A stretch of 64,000 bases of DNA from Maridesulfovibrio sp. (GTDB lineage: Bacteria; Desulfobacterota; Desulfovibrionia; Desulfovibrionales; Desulfovibrionaceae), in assembly GCF_963676065.1 (NCBI RefSeq), contig NZ_OY780933.1:1116001-1180000 (forward strand), given 5' to 3'. The translations under genes were made by a program, and so were the position numbers. The notes under the pieces are model-generated. The model did not search any database, was not told the DNA's origin, and saw only the letters and a program-made list of their open reading frames with translations. Position 1 is the first letter of the stretch, and each line of letters opens with the position of its first letter. This document shows positions 7,153 through 18,216 of the stretch, in pieces.

Positions 7153-9465
7153 TTGAATTTTAAAAGTATAAATACGGTCTTGGCTATTATAATAACAGTA
7201 ATAGTCTCGGTCTCGGTCCTCGCTTTTGTGGTTGTTGTCAGTTCTATGACCAATTCAGCTGTTCTGAATATCCAGGAGCAGAACATGCATGTGTTGAATA
7301 ATAAAATTGTAAGTGATGTGGAAGAGTTCCTGGATCTTTGCAGAAATGACCTTGTTGATTACGCCAGTAATGAAAATTTTCGGAAGGCGTTTACTGATGA
7401 AGATGCACGGGAAGGCATCGTGAATCATTTTCGGCAGAAGATGAGCACGAACAGTAAATTGGCTACGCTGGCTGCATGTAATACAGATGGAAAGATTGTT
7501 TTCGGGATCAAAGCCAACGGGCAGTCCGCGGCAGGTGCGGATTTGCACTCCCGGGCCTATGTGCAGGAGATTTTGAACGGAAGTGAATTTGCGGTATCCG
7601 ACATCATAAAATCAGTACTGGAGGACCAATTTATCCTCGTTATGGCTGTGCCGGTACGGGATGATCAGGGCAATCTGATGGGTGCGTATTTGATGTCTGT
7701 GGATTGGCAGGCATATGCACAGAACATGATCGGAAATATTGCCATAGGAGAAGAAGGGTATCCCTATATTCTGGATGGCAAAGGACGCATCCTTGCCCAT
7801 AAGGTGAATCAGAAACTGATAGCCAAAAACTTATCCAGTTATGACTTCATCAGGAAAACTCTTGAGGTCCCTGAGGGAACCATGAATTATGATTGGGAAG
7901 GCAGAGCAAAATTTCAGGTTTTTAAACGTGTGCCCTCCACCGGATGGGTGGTCTGCATGTCCGCCTATGTTTCGGACTTAACCCGTGCGGCCACCAAACA
8001 GCGTAACGCGTTGATCGGTATGGGTATTGTCATGGTTCTGCTTCTAGTCGTGGTTATTATTTTCACCATTCGCAAGCAGGTGACCGGGCCCATGGCATTA
8101 ATTCGCGATTTTACCAGCAATATTTCGCAAGGCAATTTTGATGCCGAGCTGAACGGGAAGTTCGTCTGCGAACTTAAAGATCTTTCTGAAAATATATCCC
8201 ATATGGTGGCGGAAATAAAACACAAACTCGGTTTCTCCGAGGGAGTCCTTAAAGGACTTGTGTTGCCCTGTTCCATCGTCGGTCCCGATAACAATATGCT
8301 ATGGACAAACTCGCATCTTTGCGAATTAATTGAGAGTGAGCTCAGTCCGGAAGATGTCGTAGGCATGAATCCGGGCGAGTTCTTTTACAGAGACCGGACA
8401 CGTAAGACCCTATCGCAGAAAGCTATTGAGGAAGAACGTCGGATTCAGCAGGAATCGGATTATGTTACCCTCAAGGGAGTAAATAAAAATGTAATGATTT
8501 CCACAACTCCTTTCTACGATATGGATAAGAAAATGCTCGGATCGGTAAGTATCTGGATCGATATGACTGAAATTCGGGAACAGCAGCGCAGAATTGAAGA
8601 AAACAACATCATGATTTCCGAGGCCGCCACCAGCGCCACTGAGGTATCAAATCAGGTTTCAAGTTTTTCAGATGCGTTGGCCGCGCAGGTTGAGCAATCC
8701 AGTCGCGGTGCAGAAGAGCAATCGGTTATGGCCAGTGAAGCCGCCACTGCTATGGATGAAATGAATTCAACTGTGTTCGAAGTTGCCCGTAACGCGTCAG
8801 TTGCCGCTGAATTGGCCGATGCTTCACAGCAAAAAGCCGGTGAAGGTGAGGAGAAAGTCATACAGGCGGTCAAAACAATTGAAATTATTCGGGCCCAGTC
8901 AGATCAGATGCAAAGCGATATGGCCGATCTCGGCCAGCAGGCCGACGGCATCGGTCACATCATGGGCGTGATCAGCGACATCGCGGATCAGACTAATCTG
9001 CTGGCATTGAATGCCGCCATCGAAGCAGCGCGGGCCGGTGATGCCGGTCGCGGTTTTGCCGTCGTCGCAGATGAGGTTCGCAAGCTTGCTGAAAGCACAA
9101 TGAATGCAACAAATGATGTCGGGGAATATATTAAGCGTATTCAGGAAAGCACTAAGAAGAATATCGCCAATACCGAGAAGTCCAATAGATATATTGGCGA
9201 CGTGACCGAGTTGGTCAATCAGTCCGGTAGTATTTTGAAGGAGATTGTCGAGAAGGTTTCCGATACCGCCGATCAGGTCAGGTCCATAGCCACTGCATCA
9301 GAAGAGCAGTCCGCGGCCAGTGAACAGATCAGTCGCTCTACCGGCCAGATCAATACCATTGCCGGTGAAACCGCTCAGGCCATGAACGAATCTGCGGAGG
9401 CAGTCAGCCGTATGTCCGACCTTGCAAAGGAACTTGATGGCATCATTGCCAATATGAAAGGATAG
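7153..9465 (+). CDS. Methyl-accepting chemotaxis protein with Cache, HAMP and PAS domains
   Basis: This 770-residue transmembrane chemoreceptor has TM1 at about residues 10-33 and a periplasmic double-Cache-type sensor at about 40-275 ([23 protein letters not shown].., [18 protein letters not shown]). TM2 lies at about 283-305 ([18 protein letters not shown]), then HAMP, a cytosolic PAS domain (about 365-475) and the MCP signalling hairpin with the tip [18 protein letters not shown]. It controls the CheA kinase and hence flagellar rotation. Translation starts at TTG 7153 behind AGGGAG 6 bp upstream. The Cache ligand is unknown, typically an organic acid or amino acid. A terminator follows, so it is a stand-alone gene. 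Having both periplasmic and cytosolic sensors suggests integration of external and redox or metabolic cues. Confidence 0.93.
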   Translation: MNFKSINTVLAIIITVIVSVSVLAFVVVVSSMTNSAVLNIQEQNMHVLNNKIVSDVEEFLDLCRNDLVDYASNENFRKAFTDEDAREGIVNHFRQKMSTNSKLATLAACNTDGKIVFGIKANGQSAAGADLHSRAYVQEILNGSEFAVSDIIKSVLEDQFILVMAVPVRDDQGNLMGAYLMSVDWQAYAQNMIGNIAIGEEGYPYILDGKGRILAHKVNQKLIAKNLSSYDFIRKTLEVPEGTMNYDWEGRAKFQVFKRVPSTGWVVCMSAYVSDLTRAATKQRNALIGMGIVMVLLLVVVIIFTIRKQVTGPMALIRDFTSNISQGNFDAELNGKFVCELKDLSENISHMVAEIKHKLGFSEGVLKGLVLPCSIVGPDNNMLWTNSHLCELIESELSPEDVVGMNPGEFFYRDRTRKTLSQKAIEEERRIQQESDYVTLKGVNKNVMISTTPFYDMDKKMLGSVSIWIDMTEIREQQRRIEENNIMISEAATSATEVSNQVSSFSDALAAQVEQSSRGAEEQSVMASEAATAMDEMNSTVFEVARNASVAAELADASQQKAGEGEEKVIQAVKTIEIIRAQSDQMQSDMADLGQQADGIGHIMGVISDIADQTNLLALNAAIEAARAGDAGRGFAVVADEVRKLAESTMNATNDVGEYIKRIQESTKKNIANTEKSNRYIGDVTELVNQSGSILKEIVEKVSDTADQVRSIATASEEQSAASEQISRSTGQINTIAGETAQAMNESAEAVSRMSDLAKELDGIIANMKG

Positions 9466-9513
9466 GCCGCTAAGTACCGGTCTGTATCCGGTTTAGAAAA
9501 AAGAGTCATACTG

Positions 9514-9550
9514 AAGCCCCGGCATGAAAACTGCCGGGGCTTTCTTGTTT
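9514..9550 (+). terminator. Rho-independent terminator after the chemoreceptor
   Basis: An 11-bp perfect stem AAGCCCCGGCA/TGCCGGGGCTT (9514-9524 with 9532-9542) with a T-rich tail. Confidence 0.92.
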
Positions 9551-9584
9551 TTATACAACGAAAGGAAAAGGTACTAGGTTAGTA

Positions 9585-9612
9585 TTGAGGTCTTCTGCTA
9601 ATAAATGATATA
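9585..9612 (+). promoter_or_regulatory. Putative promoter of the hybrid kinase gene
   Basis: TTGAGG (9585-9590) with a 16-bp spacer to GATATA (9607-9612), 19 bp before the start codon at 9631. Confidence 0.35.
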
Positions 9613-9630
9613 GCTTAGTCAGGAGTATCT

Positions 9631-11916
9631 ATGCATTCAGTCTTAAGATTAGTTCTCTCGGCCTTATGCGGGGTTATTTTACTATGTCTGCTTTCCGCAG
9701 CCCAGAAATATCTTATGGGCTGGCCGATGCCTTTGAAATCGTTTATTGCTCCGATCCTGTTTGGTTTATTTACCGGTTCCGGTTTTTATTTTTATTCACT
9801 TTTTTTAGAAAAACATCGGAAAACAAAAGGATTGCTGTATGCCAGAGAAGCACAGCTGAATACTGTCCTGTCCGCCGCGCCAATCGGAATAGGGATGGTG
9901 ACTGATCGTGTTTTTCAGGAAGTTAATGACTTCTTTTGCGAAATGACAGGATATTCCAGGGCGGAACTGATCGGTTCGTCTTCCCGGATGATATATCCAA
10001 GCGATGAGGATTATGACTATGTCAGTTCATACAAATATTCGCAGATCAAGGATAAAGGATCCGGAACAGTTGAGACGAGGTTTAAGCGTAAGGATGGTAA
10101 AATTTTACATGTCATTCTAAGTTCAAAGCCGCTCAATCAAGCGGACTGGTCGCAGGGAGTTTCGTTTACGGTACTAAATATCACTAAACGGAAGGAAGCA
10201 GAAAATTCACTGGCTAAACGCATAGTATTTGAGAGTCTGGTAAGTAAAATCGCGACTGACTTTCTTAATCTTTCAGTCGATCAGATTGATGAGGGGCTGA
10301 CAAAATCTTTGGAGGATATCTGCCGATTCGCCGGAGTGGGCCGGGCGTATATATTCCTTATGCGCGGCAATTCAGCTGTTTGCGATAATACTCATGAATG
10401 GTGCGCGGAAAACATAGAACCGCAGATTGATGTCCTGCAGAATATTAATTTGCAGGACCCTGAAACACTGCTTTGGGAAAAGCTATGTAATAAAGAATCA
10501 TATTACATTCCTGATGTTTCGGCGTTGCCTGACGATTTGCCGGACAAAGCCATTCTTGCGGAGCAGGACATATGGTCGATTCTTATCGAACCCATGTATT
10601 TTAACGATCAGCTTGTGGGGTTTGTGGGCTTTGATGCGGTCTATTCGTATCGTCACTGGTCGGAAGAAGATATAGATATCCTTTCCTTATTCAGCAAAAA
10701 TATTTCCTTAATTCTTGAACGTAAGAAAGTAGAGGAAAAATTGATCGCGGCAAAACAGGGCGCGGAAGCGGCTAATACCGCAAAGTCGGAATTTCTCGCC
10801 AACATGTCTCATGAAGTCAGGACTCCTTTAAACGGAATTATGGGTATGCTGCAATTAATGCAGATCAGCGGACTCCGGGCAGAGCAGGATGAGCATTGTA
10901 CTTTTGCAATGGAATCCTGCAGAAGGTTGACCCGGCTGCTGAGTGATGTACTTGATATCTCGAAGATCGAAGCTGGAAATCTACAGATAATTAATGTGGA
11001 ATTCGACTTGGGGGAAGTTCTAAATTCTGTCTACTATTTGTTTAAACCGGTCGCGCTTCAAAAAAATGTTGATTTAATTTTTGATGTGGCCGGCAATTTG
11101 CCTCAAAAATTATCAGGTGACAGCAACCGGTTACATCAAATATTAAATAATCTGATCGGAAATGCCCTGAAATTTACAGATGCCGGCAGTGTCGTGCTGG
11201 AAGTCTCTCCGCTGAAAGTTAACCAGCCCGGTCTTCATAAAATTTTGTTTTCCGTTTCTGATTCGGGAATCGGTATATCAGACAATAAGCTGGAAAATAT
11301 TTTTGATTCCTTTACGCAGGTAGATAACAGCAGAACCCGCAGTTATGAGGGGGCTGGACTTGGACTTGCTATTGTCAAGAAGCTTGTAAAATTGATGGGC
11401 GGCAGCTTGTCAATTACCAGTGAATTAGGGGTTGGAACAGCAATTTATTTTTGCATTGAATTTCAAGATCCTCAACAGAGTGTCGCCGTTGCGGACGACC
11501 TTTTGGAAGATGGCGATAATTTTATTAAAGAATTTAATGTTCTTGTAGCCGAAGATGAAAAAGTAAATATGCTTACCCTTAAGAGTTTTCTGCAAAAATT
11601 AGGCTGCACTGTATCAGTTGCCGGTGATGGTTATGAAGTCATTGAAGCTCTTAATGGAGAGCAGGATACTTTTGATTTGATATTTATGGATATTCAGATG
11701 CCGAATATGGGAGGAATTGAAACTACTTCACGTATCCGGTCCGGCGATGCAGGAACCTCAAACAGTGACATTCCGATTATCGCCTGCACCGCTTACGCCA
11801 TGGCCGGAGATAAAGAGGAATTCTTTTCCGCCGGTATGGATGACTATCTCGCCAAACCGATACAGATAGGTGATGTTGAAGAGATTTTGCTGAAATATTC
11901 AGCCAAGGACCTGTAG
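9631..11916 (+). CDS. Hybrid sensor histidine kinase (PAS-GAF-HisKA-HATPase-REC)
   Basis: This is a 761-residue membrane-bound hybrid kinase. Two hydrophobic segments lie in the first 60 residues, followed by a PAS domain (about 65-190), a GAF domain (about 200-365) and the HisKA dimerisation helix FLANMSHEVRTPLNG with phosphoacceptor His394. An HATPase follows (N box NRLHQILNNLIGNALKF; G box GAGLGLAIVKKL), then a C-terminal receiver with DIQMPNMGG and phosphoacceptor Asp687. No output domain or partner regulator lies next to it, so the phosphoryl group probably goes to an Hpt protein elsewhere. The start codon ATG 9631 has CAGGAG upstream. The signal is unknown. Confidence 0.93.
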   Translation: MHSVLRLVLSALCGVILLCLLSAAQKYLMGWPMPLKSFIAPILFGLFTGSGFYFYSLFLEKHRKTKGLLYAREAQLNTVLSAAPIGIGMVTDRVFQEVNDFFCEMTGYSRAELIGSSSRMIYPSDEDYDYVSSYKYSQIKDKGSGTVETRFKRKDGKILHVILSSKPLNQADWSQGVSFTVLNITKRKEAENSLAKRIVFESLVSKIATDFLNLSVDQIDEGLTKSLEDICRFAGVGRAYIFLMRGNSAVCDNTHEWCAENIEPQIDVLQNINLQDPETLLWEKLCNKESYYIPDVSALPDDLPDKAILAEQDIWSILIEPMYFNDQLVGFVGFDAVYSYRHWSEEDIDILSLFSKNISLILERKKVEEKLIAAKQGAEAANTAKSEFLANMSHEVRTPLNGIMGMLQLMQISGLRAEQDEHCTFAMESCRRLTRLLSDVLDISKIEAGNLQIINVEFDLGEVLNSVYYLFKPVALQKNVDLIFDVAGNLPQKLSGDSNRLHQILNNLIGNALKFTDAGSVVLEVSPLKVNQPGLHKILFSVSDSGIGISDNKLENIFDSFTQVDNSRTRSYEGAGLGLAIVKKLVKLMGGSLSITSELGVGTAIYFCIEFQDPQQSVAVADDLLEDGDNFIKEFNVLVAEDEKVNMLTLKSFLQKLGCTVSVAGDGYEVIEALNGEQDTFDLIFMDIQMPNMGGIETTSRIRSGDAGTSNSDIPIIACTAYAMAGDKEEFFSAGMDDYLAKPIQIGDVEEILLKYSAKDL

Positions 11917-11918
11917 AA

Positions 11919-12968
11919 TCAGTATGTGCTAAGAGCGTATTTTACAGCATCCAGATACGCATATCCATAGCTTTCGCATGGTTCCAGATAACATCCTTCT
12001 CCCCATTCATTCCATGCATTGATAAAGATAAACCGTTCTTCTTCAGGGAAGTTTTCTACTGTGTAACGAAGTGTTTTCTGCAAATGAAATGAAAAGGCTT
12101 CGGGACTGGATTTATCAAAGACAAACGCTGCGGATTTATATCTTGGAGTGTTATCCCATTGTGGGAAAACACCCCGGAACAGTTTGTACTCAGGTTTTGG
12201 TTTGTTCAGCATGTTGATAATTGTTTTACGGTAATCAACTCTGCGTGGTTTGACTCCCGGGGCAAGCAAATCTCCTGTCATCCTCCAGTCCGGGGCAAAT
12301 TCCACCGCAGCGTCAAAACCAAGCTCAGCAGGAGTATATCCCCAGCAAAAGGCTTCAACTTTAACCAGATACAGCTCAATTCCATGTTTGCCGGCTTCTT
12401 TTCGCCATAAATCTGTTATCGCTTTTGAGTCTGGTAGGTCCTCCGCCTGATGGACACAGACAACCGGACGGTCTTCTATGGTTATATACCTGGGATCTTT
12501 TAATGCAGGGATTAGATCAAGTATGAATTTTTTCATGCTTGATTTGGAGTAATCTTGCGCAATCAGGATTTTTTTGTCCTGCCCATACCAAGCCCTTGTC
12601 CATTCATGGTTGGCCCAGCAAATACAGAAAGGAAAGTTTGGTTTGCCGGATTCAAGCATGTTTTCAAGGGGGGTTTCGAGGAGCTTCTTACCCCCGAACC
12701 AGTAGTAGTAATAACAAAATCCATACAGACCATATCGTTTGGCCATTGCGGCCTGCATCGACTGAACTCTCTCACTGCGTAAATCGTAATATTCAAGAGG
12801 CTTGGCGGGAACCCGTGGTTGGATATGTCCGGTGAAACCGGGAACAGAGCTTGTTACATTATTCCATTCCGTAAATCCCTTGCCCCACCACTGGTCGTTT
12901 TCCGGAATGGGATGAAACTGAGGAAGGTAGAAGGCAAGCAGTTTCAACTGGTCCGAAACGAAATCCAT
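11919..12968 (-). CDS. WbsX-like / glycoside hydrolase family 99-like protein
   Basis: This is a 349-residue soluble protein of the WbsX group, linked to O-antigen and other surface polysaccharide loci and related to the GH99 barrel. Signatures are the N-terminal LLAFYLPQFHPIPEND and WWGKGFTEWNNV, GFCYYYYWF at about residue 80, CWANHEWTRAW at about 118, and the C-terminal INAWNEWGEGCYLEP, which carries the conserved acidic residue pair. Its catalytic role in bacteria is not well established; it may be a glycosidase or transferase. It is convergent with the hybrid kinase (2 bp between stops) and divergent from the cobalamin gene, with no polysaccharide genes alongside, so the context gives little help. 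Confidence 0.85.
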   Translation of the reverse strand: MDFVSDQLKLLAFYLPQFHPIPENDQWWGKGFTEWNNVTSSVPGFTGHIQPRVPAKPLEYYDLRSERVQSMQAAMAKRYGLYGFCYYYYWFGGKKLLETPLENMLESGKPNFPFCICWANHEWTRAWYGQDKKILIAQDYSKSSMKKFILDLIPALKDPRYITIEDRPVVCVHQAEDLPDSKAITDLWRKEAGKHGIELYLVKVEAFCWGYTPAELGFDAAVEFAPDWRMTGDLLAPGVKPRRVDYRKTIINMLNKPKPEYKLFRGVFPQWDNTPRYKSAAFVFDKSSPEAFSFHLQKTLRYTVENFPEEERFIFINAWNEWGEGCYLEPCESYGYAYLDAVKYALSTY

Positions 12969-13260
12969 AGGTCATTCTCCGCAGTTTATTCCCTTTTAGC
13001 GTCTTCAGCAGTACAGATTCCACCACTCAGGAGAAGGTACGTGTTAAGCAAATAGGGTGTAATTTCAAAAGTTAGAACTTGAAATTGCCAGCTTGATAAT
13101 TCATGGTGCTTCGTCGATCAGGGGAGGTGTATTATAATTTTTCTGATGCTACAATGCTTCCGTAGGTTTAGCCAGCCTGAAATTAATCTCCTAATTGAAC
13201 CTCGTTCCATTTCAAGTTATATGTTACAGATCAATTTTCTTTACCCAACGGAGAGAGTGT
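12969..13260 (+). other. Intergenic region between divergent genes, with a possible promoter
   Basis: This 292-bp spacer holds a good -10 box TATAAT at 13133-13138 pointing at the cobalamin fusion gene, but no convincing -35. I looked for a cobalamin riboswitch (GCCACTG and B12 box) here and saw none. The ribosome binding site GGAGAGAG ends 3 bp before ATG 13261. Confidence 0.4.
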
Positions 13261-15921
13261 ATGAAGTCTTTTAATGAGCAGTCCTTAAAAGAACAACTTG
13301 CTGAGATTGAAGCCGGGAAAAAAAAATATGCCCACGGCGGAAATTTGCGTCAACTGGCGGAGCGGGCCGGATGTCCTTCGTCTGAAGTTGTGGATTTTTC
13401 GGCTAACATTAATCCATTGGGTCCGCCTTCATGGCTGCAGCAGGAAGTGGTCCGGGCGCTGAGTGATGTAGACCGTTATCCTGACCCTGAATGCTCGGAA
13501 CTTACTCTTACCGCATGTGAAAAATTCTCCGTCTGGCCTACGGAATGCGTTGCCGGTAACGGGGCTTCGGAACTGATTTGGGCCATTTCCCGGGTAGGGA
13601 GATTAAAAAGGGCGGTGATTCCTGTTCCCTGCTATGTGGATTACGAGCGGTCCTGCAAACTTGCAGGGCTTAAAACCGAGCATATACCGCTTGATCCGCA
13701 ACGAAATTTCGCTCCTGATTTTGAAACTCTCTCGTCTTTTCTTGATTCCTCACCGGCTTTGGTTTTTCTGGCTCAGCCCAACAACCCTACCGGGACGGCT
13801 TTTGATCCTCAGGAATTAACGGCCCTTGCCCAAAAGCACCCTGATTCACGTTTCGTGATTGATGAATCTTTCGCTGATTTTGTTCCGGGGTTGAAACGGT
13901 TGGCCGGGCAGCGTCCGCCTAACGTTATCACCATTGTTTCCATGACCAAATTTTACGCCATTCCCGGTTTGCGGCTTGGGCTGGCTTTCGCTTCTCCGGA
14001 TATCATCATGGAAATCAAAAACGCTTTGCCTTGCTGGTCAGTGAATATTCTGGCCCAAAGGGTGGGATTGCGCTGCCTGCGTGATGAGGAATACGAACGA
14101 AGAACAATTGAAACTACCACCCGCCTGCGTGATGATCTGGTACGGGGAATTCAGGAAATTCCCGGTATTCGGGCTTTGCCTTCACAGGCCAATTTTATGC
14201 TTTGTCAGGTACAGCGTGTGGGTATGGACGCAGGCGGTTTGATTGAGCATTTGATTAATAACAGGGTCGCCGTGCGTCATTGTGATAATTTTGACGGCCT
14301 TGATTCCACATATTTCCGCATTGCTGTGCGTACAGAGCAGGAGAATCGTGTGCTGCTTGACGGATTGCGCTCATTTTCCGGCATGTCGGTTTCCACCCCA
14401 AAAAAGAATAAAGTCCCGGCCCTGATGATTCAGGGAACCTGTTCCAATGCCGGGAAATCAATTTTGGCCGCCGCATTCTGCCGTATCATTTTACAGGATG
14501 GATATAAAGTAGCTCCATTTAAAGCGCAGAATATGTCGCTCAATTCTTATGTAACTGAAGACGGTCTGGAAATGGGAAGGGCACAGGTAACACAGGCCGC
14601 AGCCTGCAAGCTGGCGCCTGATGTACGCATGAATCCGGTGCTGCTCAAGCCGGGTAGCGACATCGGTTCACAGGTGATTGTCATGGGCAAGCCTGTGGGA
14701 AATATGAAAGTTCAAAAATACGTGGAATACAAACCCACAGCTTTTGAAGCGGTGAAAAAAGCGTACGATTCCTTGAGCGAAGAAGTGGAAGTTATGGTTA
14801 TAGAGGGAGCCGGAAGTCCTGCCGAGATCAACCTCAAGCAGCATGACATCGTGAATATGGCCATGGCTGATTATGCCGAAGCGAAGGTGCTCATCGCCGG
14901 TGATATTGACCGGGGCGGAGTGTTTGCCTCCCTTGCCGGGACAATGGATCTGCTCGAACCTGATGAAAGAAAGCTTGTTTGCGGGTTTCTGCTGAATAAA
15001 TTTCGCGGGGATGCATCGCTCCTGACTCCGGCTTTTGATTTTACGTTGGATCACACCGGTAAACCCGTGCTTGGAACCATTCCTTATATAAATGATCTGG
15101 GGCTGCCGGACGAGGATTCGGTATCATTCAAGGAGGATTTGAAGAAATCCGGGTCTAAGGGAAAACGCAAGGATTCAGTTGACATAGTTTGTATTGATCT
15201 GCCGCGCATATCAAATTTTACGGACATCGATTCACTCAAGGGAGAGCCGGATGTAAATCTGCGGGTGGTGGATAAGGCTTCAGATCTGGGTAAACCGGAC
15301 GCAATCATTCTACCGGGCAGCAAATCGACTCTTTCAGATCTCAGCCATCTGCGTGAATCCGGTCTGGCAGAAGCCATCGCCGCATTGCGCGATAAAACGG
15401 TTATCGTAGGTATCTGCGGCGGTTTTCAGATGCTGGGTCAGTATATTAGCGATCCGGATGAAATAGAGACCGGCGGTTCCGCGGAAGGGCTCGGGCTGCT
15501 CCCGTTGCAAACAACCCTTGCCCCGGAAAAAACTTTGACCCGCACCGTGGGAATGCATTCCCAGAGTAAAAAGGAAGTGGTTGGGTATGAAATCCATCAT
15601 GGCACTACCGAACCTCTCCTGCCCACTGTCCGGGCGGCAATCGTTCCTCAGGGTATCACCGGAGGAGTTTCTGTTTCCCGCGCTCTTGGTTTCGGGTCCA
15701 AGTCAGGTCTTATTTGGGGTACATATCTTCATGGTGTTTTTGATGCCGACGAATTCCGGCGCTGGTTTATTGATTTTCTGCGTAAGCGTAAGGGGCTGCC
15801 CAAGCTGGGTAGAGTTCAATCAGTTTTTAATATGGAAGAGGGGCTGGATCGTCTTGCCGATGTTGTCCGCAGGAATGTGGATATGCGAGCTGTTTACACT
15901 GCTTTGGGGCTGGGTGGTTAA
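13261..15921 (+). CDS. Fused threonine-phosphate decarboxylase (CobD) and cobyric acid synthase (CobQ/CbiP)
   Basis: This 886-residue two-enzyme fusion belongs to corrinoid biosynthesis. Residues 1-370 are a PLP-dependent fold-I enzyme of the CobD type, which makes the (R)-1-aminopropan-2-ol phosphate linker: [23 protein letters not shown], and a PLP lysine at about Lys230 in [10 protein letters not shown]. Residues 385-886 are cobyric acid synthase, which amidates the corrin side chains: ATP loop [22 protein letters not shown], and a glutaminase domain with Cys719 in [10 protein letters not shown] and a late His in GTYLHGVFD. Each half has the length of the separate enzyme. The start is ATG 13261 behind GGAGAGAG; the open frame extends upstream without one. 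Confidence 0.93.
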   Translation: MKSFNEQSLKEQLAEIEAGKKKYAHGGNLRQLAERAGCPSSEVVDFSANINPLGPPSWLQQEVVRALSDVDRYPDPECSELTLTACEKFSVWPTECVAGNGASELIWAISRVGRLKRAVIPVPCYVDYERSCKLAGLKTEHIPLDPQRNFAPDFETLSSFLDSSPALVFLAQPNNPTGTAFDPQELTALAQKHPDSRFVIDESFADFVPGLKRLAGQRPPNVITIVSMTKFYAIPGLRLGLAFASPDIIMEIKNALPCWSVNILAQRVGLRCLRDEEYERRTIETTTRLRDDLVRGIQEIPGIRALPSQANFMLCQVQRVGMDAGGLIEHLINNRVAVRHCDNFDGLDSTYFRIAVRTEQENRVLLDGLRSFSGMSVSTPKKNKVPALMIQGTCSNAGKSILAAAFCRIILQDGYKVAPFKAQNMSLNSYVTEDGLEMGRAQVTQAAACKLAPDVRMNPVLLKPGSDIGSQVIVMGKPVGNMKVQKYVEYKPTAFEAVKKAYDSLSEEVEVMVIEGAGSPAEINLKQHDIVNMAMADYAEAKVLIAGDIDRGGVFASLAGTMDLLEPDERKLVCGFLLNKFRGDASLLTPAFDFTLDHTGKPVLGTIPYINDLGLPDEDSVSFKEDLKKSGSKGKRKDSVDIVCIDLPRISNFTDIDSLKGEPDVNLRVVDKASDLGKPDAIILPGSKSTLSDLSHLRESGLAEAIAALRDKTVIVGICGGFQMLGQYISDPDEIETGGSAEGLGLLPLQTTLAPEKTLTRTVGMHSQSKKEVVGYEIHHGTTEPLLPTVRAAIVPQGITGGVSVSRALGFGSKSGLIWGTYLHGVFDADEFRRWFIDFLRKRKGLPKLGRVQSVFNMEEGLDRLADVVRRNVDMRAVYTALGLGG

Positions 15922-16012
15922 ATTGATTTTTTGTGCATATAGTTGTCGCTGCTACCCGAAATAGTGTAAATTCATATTTGGATGAACAGTATTCTGCTTT
16001 TGGAGGATCAAT

Positions 16013-16417
16013 ATGGCCGGGATAGAGTGGAACGAGAGTTTAAATCTTGGGATTAAAGAGCTCGATAAACAGCATAAGGAATTGATAGGCCTTGTTAATG
16101 ATTTTCTTGATGCTTATGGAAAAGGCGAAAGCGCAGGTGCTGTTGATAAGATATTGAAACAGCTCAAAGAATACGCCGTGTATCATTTTAATGCTGAAGA
16201 AAAGTATATGGAAGAAATCGAATATCCCCATCTGGCTGAACATCGCCAACTCCACGCAGCACTTAAAAATAGCGTAAAATCGATGCAGTCCGCCAGATTT
16301 CACCTTGAGGAAGTAAGTGCTGAAGAGATTAAAGCCCTTTTATCCAAATGGCTTATTGAGCATATTCTGCGGGTTGATTACAAGCTTGTGCAGTTTGTGA
16401 AAAAAAGTGGAGGATAA
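16013..16417 (+). CDS. Bacteriohemerythrin
   Basis: This is a 134-residue single-domain hemerythrin, a di-iron four-helix bundle that binds O2. Iron ligands are visible as His in DKQHKELIGL, His and Glu in YHFNAEEKYME, His pair in AEHRQLHAAL, and His/Asp in EHILRVDYKL, matching the HxxxE..HxxxH..HxxxxD pattern. Such proteins in sulfate reducers are thought to deliver or scavenge oxygen, sometimes near chemoreceptors. A GGAGG site lies just before ATG 16013 and a terminator follows, so it is monocistronic. No fused signalling domain is present, hence a free cytosolic carrier or sensor. Confidence 0.95.
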   Translation: MAGIEWNESLNLGIKELDKQHKELIGLVNDFLDAYGKGESAGAVDKILKQLKEYAVYHFNAEEKYMEEIEYPHLAEHRQLHAALKNSVKSMQSARFHLEEVSAEEIKALLSKWLIEHILRVDYKLVQFVKKSGG

Positions 16418-16450
16418 TTCGCGGAACCGGTTTGTCTTATTGAAAAGGAT

Positions 16451-16489
16451 AAAAGCCCTTGCCTGATTTGTCGGCGGGGCTTTTGCTTT
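16451..16489 (+). terminator. Rho-independent terminator after bacteriohemerythrin
   Basis: The stem AAAAGCCC..GGGGCTTTT with an inner GCC/GGC pair is followed by GCTTTTT. Confidence 0.8.
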
Positions 16490-16579
16490 TTGGGCCTACT
16501 TCTTGCCTTGGGCGCGTAAACCGGATATCAAAAAGCCGATTATTAATTTAAATACCAATTTTTCAGTCTCGGATTTCCA

Positions 16580-18106
16580 ATGATAGCAAAAGTTTCCTGT
16601 GCAGCCCTGATGGGCATTGATGCGTTTAAAGTTGATCTTGAAGTTGATCTGACCAGACAGGGCATGCCCGCATTCACCATGGTCGGGCTGGCTGAGGGCG
16701 CGGTAAAGGAAAGTAAAGAGCGCGTTTTTTCCGCTCTTAAAAACAGCGGATACCGTATCCCTCCTTCACGTATCACCGTTAATCTAGCACCGGCGGATAT
16801 ACGTAAGGCCGGTTCTGCATATGATTTACCACTTGCAGCGTCCTTGCTGGGGGCCGCCGGAGTGATCGACCAGTCTGCTATGGAAGGCTGGTTCATGGCT
16901 GGTGAGCTTTCTCTTTCCGGGGTGGTCAAGCCTGTGCACGGCGTGCTTTCTCTGGCAATAGAGGCCCGGCGCAAGGGTGCTCAGGGGCTGATTGTCAGTC
17001 CTGAAAATGTTAATGAAGCCGCAGTGGTTGAGGGACTTTCGGTTTACGGAGTGTCTACCCTTACACAGTTGGTTGATTTTCTCATAGGCAATACATCCCT
17101 TGAACCGGCTAAGGTTGATACGGATCTGCTCTGGTCCGGACGTCAGTCCTTCGGCATGGATTTTTCAGAAGTCAAAGGTCAGGAACACGCCAAACGGGCA
17201 ATTGAAATCGGTGCTGCGGGGAATCATAATCTGCTTTTTATCGGCCCTCCTGGCAGTGGTAAAACCATGCTGGCCCGGCGAATTCCTACCGTGCTGCCTT
17301 CGCTGGTGTTTGAAGAAGCGTTGGAAGTAACAAAGATCTACAGTGTCTCCGGACAATTGGATCCTGATAAGTCTCTTATGGTTACCCGCCCTTTCCGGGC
17401 TCCTCACCATACCATTTCCGATGCGGGGCTTATCGGCGGAGGAGCTTATCCCAAACCGGGCGAAGTCTCGCTGGCACATCGCGGGGTTCTATTTCTGGAC
17501 GAGTTGCCGGAGTTCAAGAAGAATGTGCTTGAAGTCCTGCGCCAGCCCCTTGAAGGGGGAGAGGTTACCATCTCCCGGGCGGCAATGTCCCTTTCATATC
17601 CGGCTGATTTTATGCTGGTGGCGGCTATGAATCCCTGCCCCTGCGGATATTCTACTGATGCCCGGCATGCCTGTACCTGTTCCGCCCAGTCGGTCAGCCG
17701 TTACCGCTCCAAGCTTTCCGGGCCGTTGCTGGACCGCATCGATCTGCAGATTGAAGTCCCCGCCGTAGAATATAAAGATTTACGGGATTCTTCCGGTCTG
17801 GATTCCGCGACTATGCGCTCGAATATTGAGCGGGTCCGGGAGATTCAGTCCGGGCGATACAAGGGCATGGGCATACTGACCAACAGTGAACTTTCCGGCT
17901 CTTCGCTGGAAAAATTTTGCAAGCTAGGTGAAGCGGAACACAATTTTCTGGGACAGGCTGTAAGCAGCTTGGGCCTTTCCGCACGGGCATATACCCGTAT
18001 CCTGCGCATTTCACGGACAATTGCCGATTTAGCCGGTATGGAAATGATTCAGGTTGCCCATCTGGCTGAAGCTATCAATTACCGGAGTATGGATAGGCAG
18101 GGTTGA
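16580..18106 (+). CDS. YifB/ComM-family Mg-chelatase-like AAA+ ATPase
   Basis: This 508-residue AAA+ protein has three parts: an N-terminal Lon-protease-like S5 fold (FTMVGLAEGAVKESKERV), a Mg-chelatase ATPase domain with Walker A GPPGSGKT at about residue 215 and Walker B LFLDELPEF at about 310, and a C-terminal Mg-chelatase helical domain (GLSARAYTRILRISRTIADL). A zinc-type cluster MNPCPCGY..CTCS lies around 350-375. ComM is a hexameric branch-migration helicase acting in natural transformation in Vibrio and Haemophilus. Homologues are widespread in bacteria not known to be competent, so its role here is open. Length and domain order are canonical. Confidence 0.92.
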   Translation: MIAKVSCAALMGIDAFKVDLEVDLTRQGMPAFTMVGLAEGAVKESKERVFSALKNSGYRIPPSRITVNLAPADIRKAGSAYDLPLAASLLGAAGVIDQSAMEGWFMAGELSLSGVVKPVHGVLSLAIEARRKGAQGLIVSPENVNEAAVVEGLSVYGVSTLTQLVDFLIGNTSLEPAKVDTDLLWSGRQSFGMDFSEVKGQEHAKRAIEIGAAGNHNLLFIGPPGSGKTMLARRIPTVLPSLVFEEALEVTKIYSVSGQLDPDKSLMVTRPFRAPHHTISDAGLIGGGAYPKPGEVSLAHRGVLFLDELPEFKKNVLEVLRQPLEGGEVTISRAAMSLSYPADFMLVAAMNPCPCGYSTDARHACTCSAQSVSRYRSKLSGPLLDRIDLQIEVPAVEYKDLRDSSGLDSATMRSNIERVREIQSGRYKGMGILTNSELSGSSLEKFCKLGEAEHNFLGQAVSSLGLSARAYTRILRISRTIADLAGMEMIQVAHLAEAINYRSMDRQG

Positions 18107-18216
18107 TGTTTATGGATAAATCTAAAAATTTGTGGCGTTATTGGGCCACATCAGCTGTTGCCAAGTTCGTTTTGCTGTAATATTACCTACCTCACTGGTT
18201 ATTTATGGGAGGGGTA

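Noticed and set aside
12969..13260. Cobalamin riboswitch in front of the cobD-cobQ fusion
   Set aside because: Expected from function, but neither the GCCACTG element nor a B12 box is present.
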